DNA of 49,293 nucleotides from Pseudomonadota bacterium (GTDB taxonomy: Bacteria; Desulfobacterota; Binatia; Binatales; Binataceae), in NCBI GenBank assembly GCA_021325025.1, contig JAJPHZ010000002.1, forward strand, positions 1 through 49,293. Direction: 5' to 3'. Below are positions 48,998 through 49,293 of the stretch, piece by piece; position 1 is the stretch's first letter, and the number at the start of each line of letters is the position of its first letter. The translations under genes were made by a program, and so were the position numbers. A model generated the notes under the pieces. That model was not told the DNA's origin. It ran no database searches and was given only the letters and a program-made list of their open reading frames with translations.

Positions 48998-49293
48998 GCC
49001 GGGTTCTGTACCCGCGCCGCGGCGCGGGTGACGGCCATTCCTCTGGACCGCCGATTGCTCGGCGGCTCTAGCGACCATACCCGAGGGTTGGGCGGGCCAC
49101 CCATTCCCTCCTATTTGGTCTTGCTCCGGGTGGGGTTTGACATGCGCGCGCGATCACTCGCGCGCCGGTGGGCTCTTACCCCGCCGTTTCACCCTTACCC
49201 TTGCGGGCGGTCTGTTTTCTGTGCCACTTTCCGCGGATCGCTCCGCGCTGCCGTTAGCAGCCACCCTGCCCTGTGGAGCCCGGACTTTCCTCC
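48980..49293 (-). ncRNA. rnpB: RNase P RNA, bacterial A type (5' end cut by the window)
   Basis: Read on the minus strand from the window edge: GGAGGAAAGTCCGGGCTCC (P4 5' strand region), GGGTGGCTGCTAACGGCAG, GTAAGGGTGAAACGGCGGGG then TAAGAGCCCACCGG, AGCAAGACCAAATAGGAGG and, at the end, ACAGAACCCGGCTTAC (P4 3' strand and P1 approach). These are the universally conserved segments of the catalytic RNA that trims tRNA 5' leaders. The P1-P3 start lies beyond position 49293. The exact 3' end is estimated; the mature RNA reaches to about 48980-48990 and so overlaps the end of the ArsA-like gene. Confidence 0.95.

Overview
The window is a 49.3 kb piece of a GC-rich bacterial chromosome, gene-dense on both strands, with small intergenic gaps and no insertion sequence, phage or CRISPR array that I can see. 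The RNase P RNA is the bacterial A type. The mix of many luciferase-like (LLM) flavin monooxygenases, acyl-CoA dehydrogenases, CaiB/BaiF CoA-transferases, crotonases, a KstD-like flavoprotein and DUF1329 periplasmic proteins recalls uncultured Binatota / Desulfobacterota-like soil bacteria. That placement is inference from gene content; no marker gene here settles it.

Layout. 1-7.8 kb: a KstD-like FAD dehydrogenase diverges from two crotonases, a PF10118 metal-dependent hydrolase, a decayed LLM gene and an SDR; a long-loop bidirectional terminator separates them from a convergent CaiB/BaiF transferase and an F420-type LLM enzyme. 7.8-16.8 kb: a 1222-residue envelope or secreted SBBP/IPT protein faces a cluster of three DUF1329 proteins plus a small exported protein. 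16.9-29.9 kb: catabolic block with a VOC protein, four LLM enzymes, an SGNH hydrolase, SDR, TetR, crotonase, a tandem acyl-CoA dehydrogenase pair and a CaiB-like transferase. 30.2-33.3 kb: a three-gene signalling operon (membrane protein with two FHA domains, zinc-ribbon membrane protein, Ser/Thr kinase with zinc ribbon, TM and BON-like domain). 33.3-42.7 kb: a second acyl-CoA dehydrogenase pair, two more LLM enzymes, a secreted Ig-like protein, a sulfotransferase-like protein, a zinc alcohol dehydrogenase and an alpha/beta hydrolase. 42.9-49.3 kb: an orphan Flp-like pilin, then housekeeping genes nadB, pgsA, tRNA-Gly(GCC), rmuC, an ArsA-like ATPase and the 3' part of rnpB.

How the genes may work together: the flavoprotein, SDR, LLM, CoA-transferase, acyl-CoA dehydrogenase and crotonase genes fit oxidative attack on a hydrophobic (sterol-, terpenoid- or alkyl-like) substrate followed by CoA activation and beta-oxidation. 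DUF1329 proteins could handle the lipid-like substrate in the envelope. The substrate cannot be read from sequence.

The most striking observation is in the kinase at 31799-33304: the invariant VAIK lysine is alanine, and a lysine sits instead at the third glycine position of the P-loop. This is the same arrangement that defines the eukaryotic WNK ('with no lysine K') kinases. Other points worth a second look are the Flp-like pilin lacking the usual glycine before its cleavage site, an internally deleted LLM pseudogene, a promoter-embedded palindrome upstream of an LLM gene near a TetR gene, and three crotonases that lack one or both catalytic glutamates.
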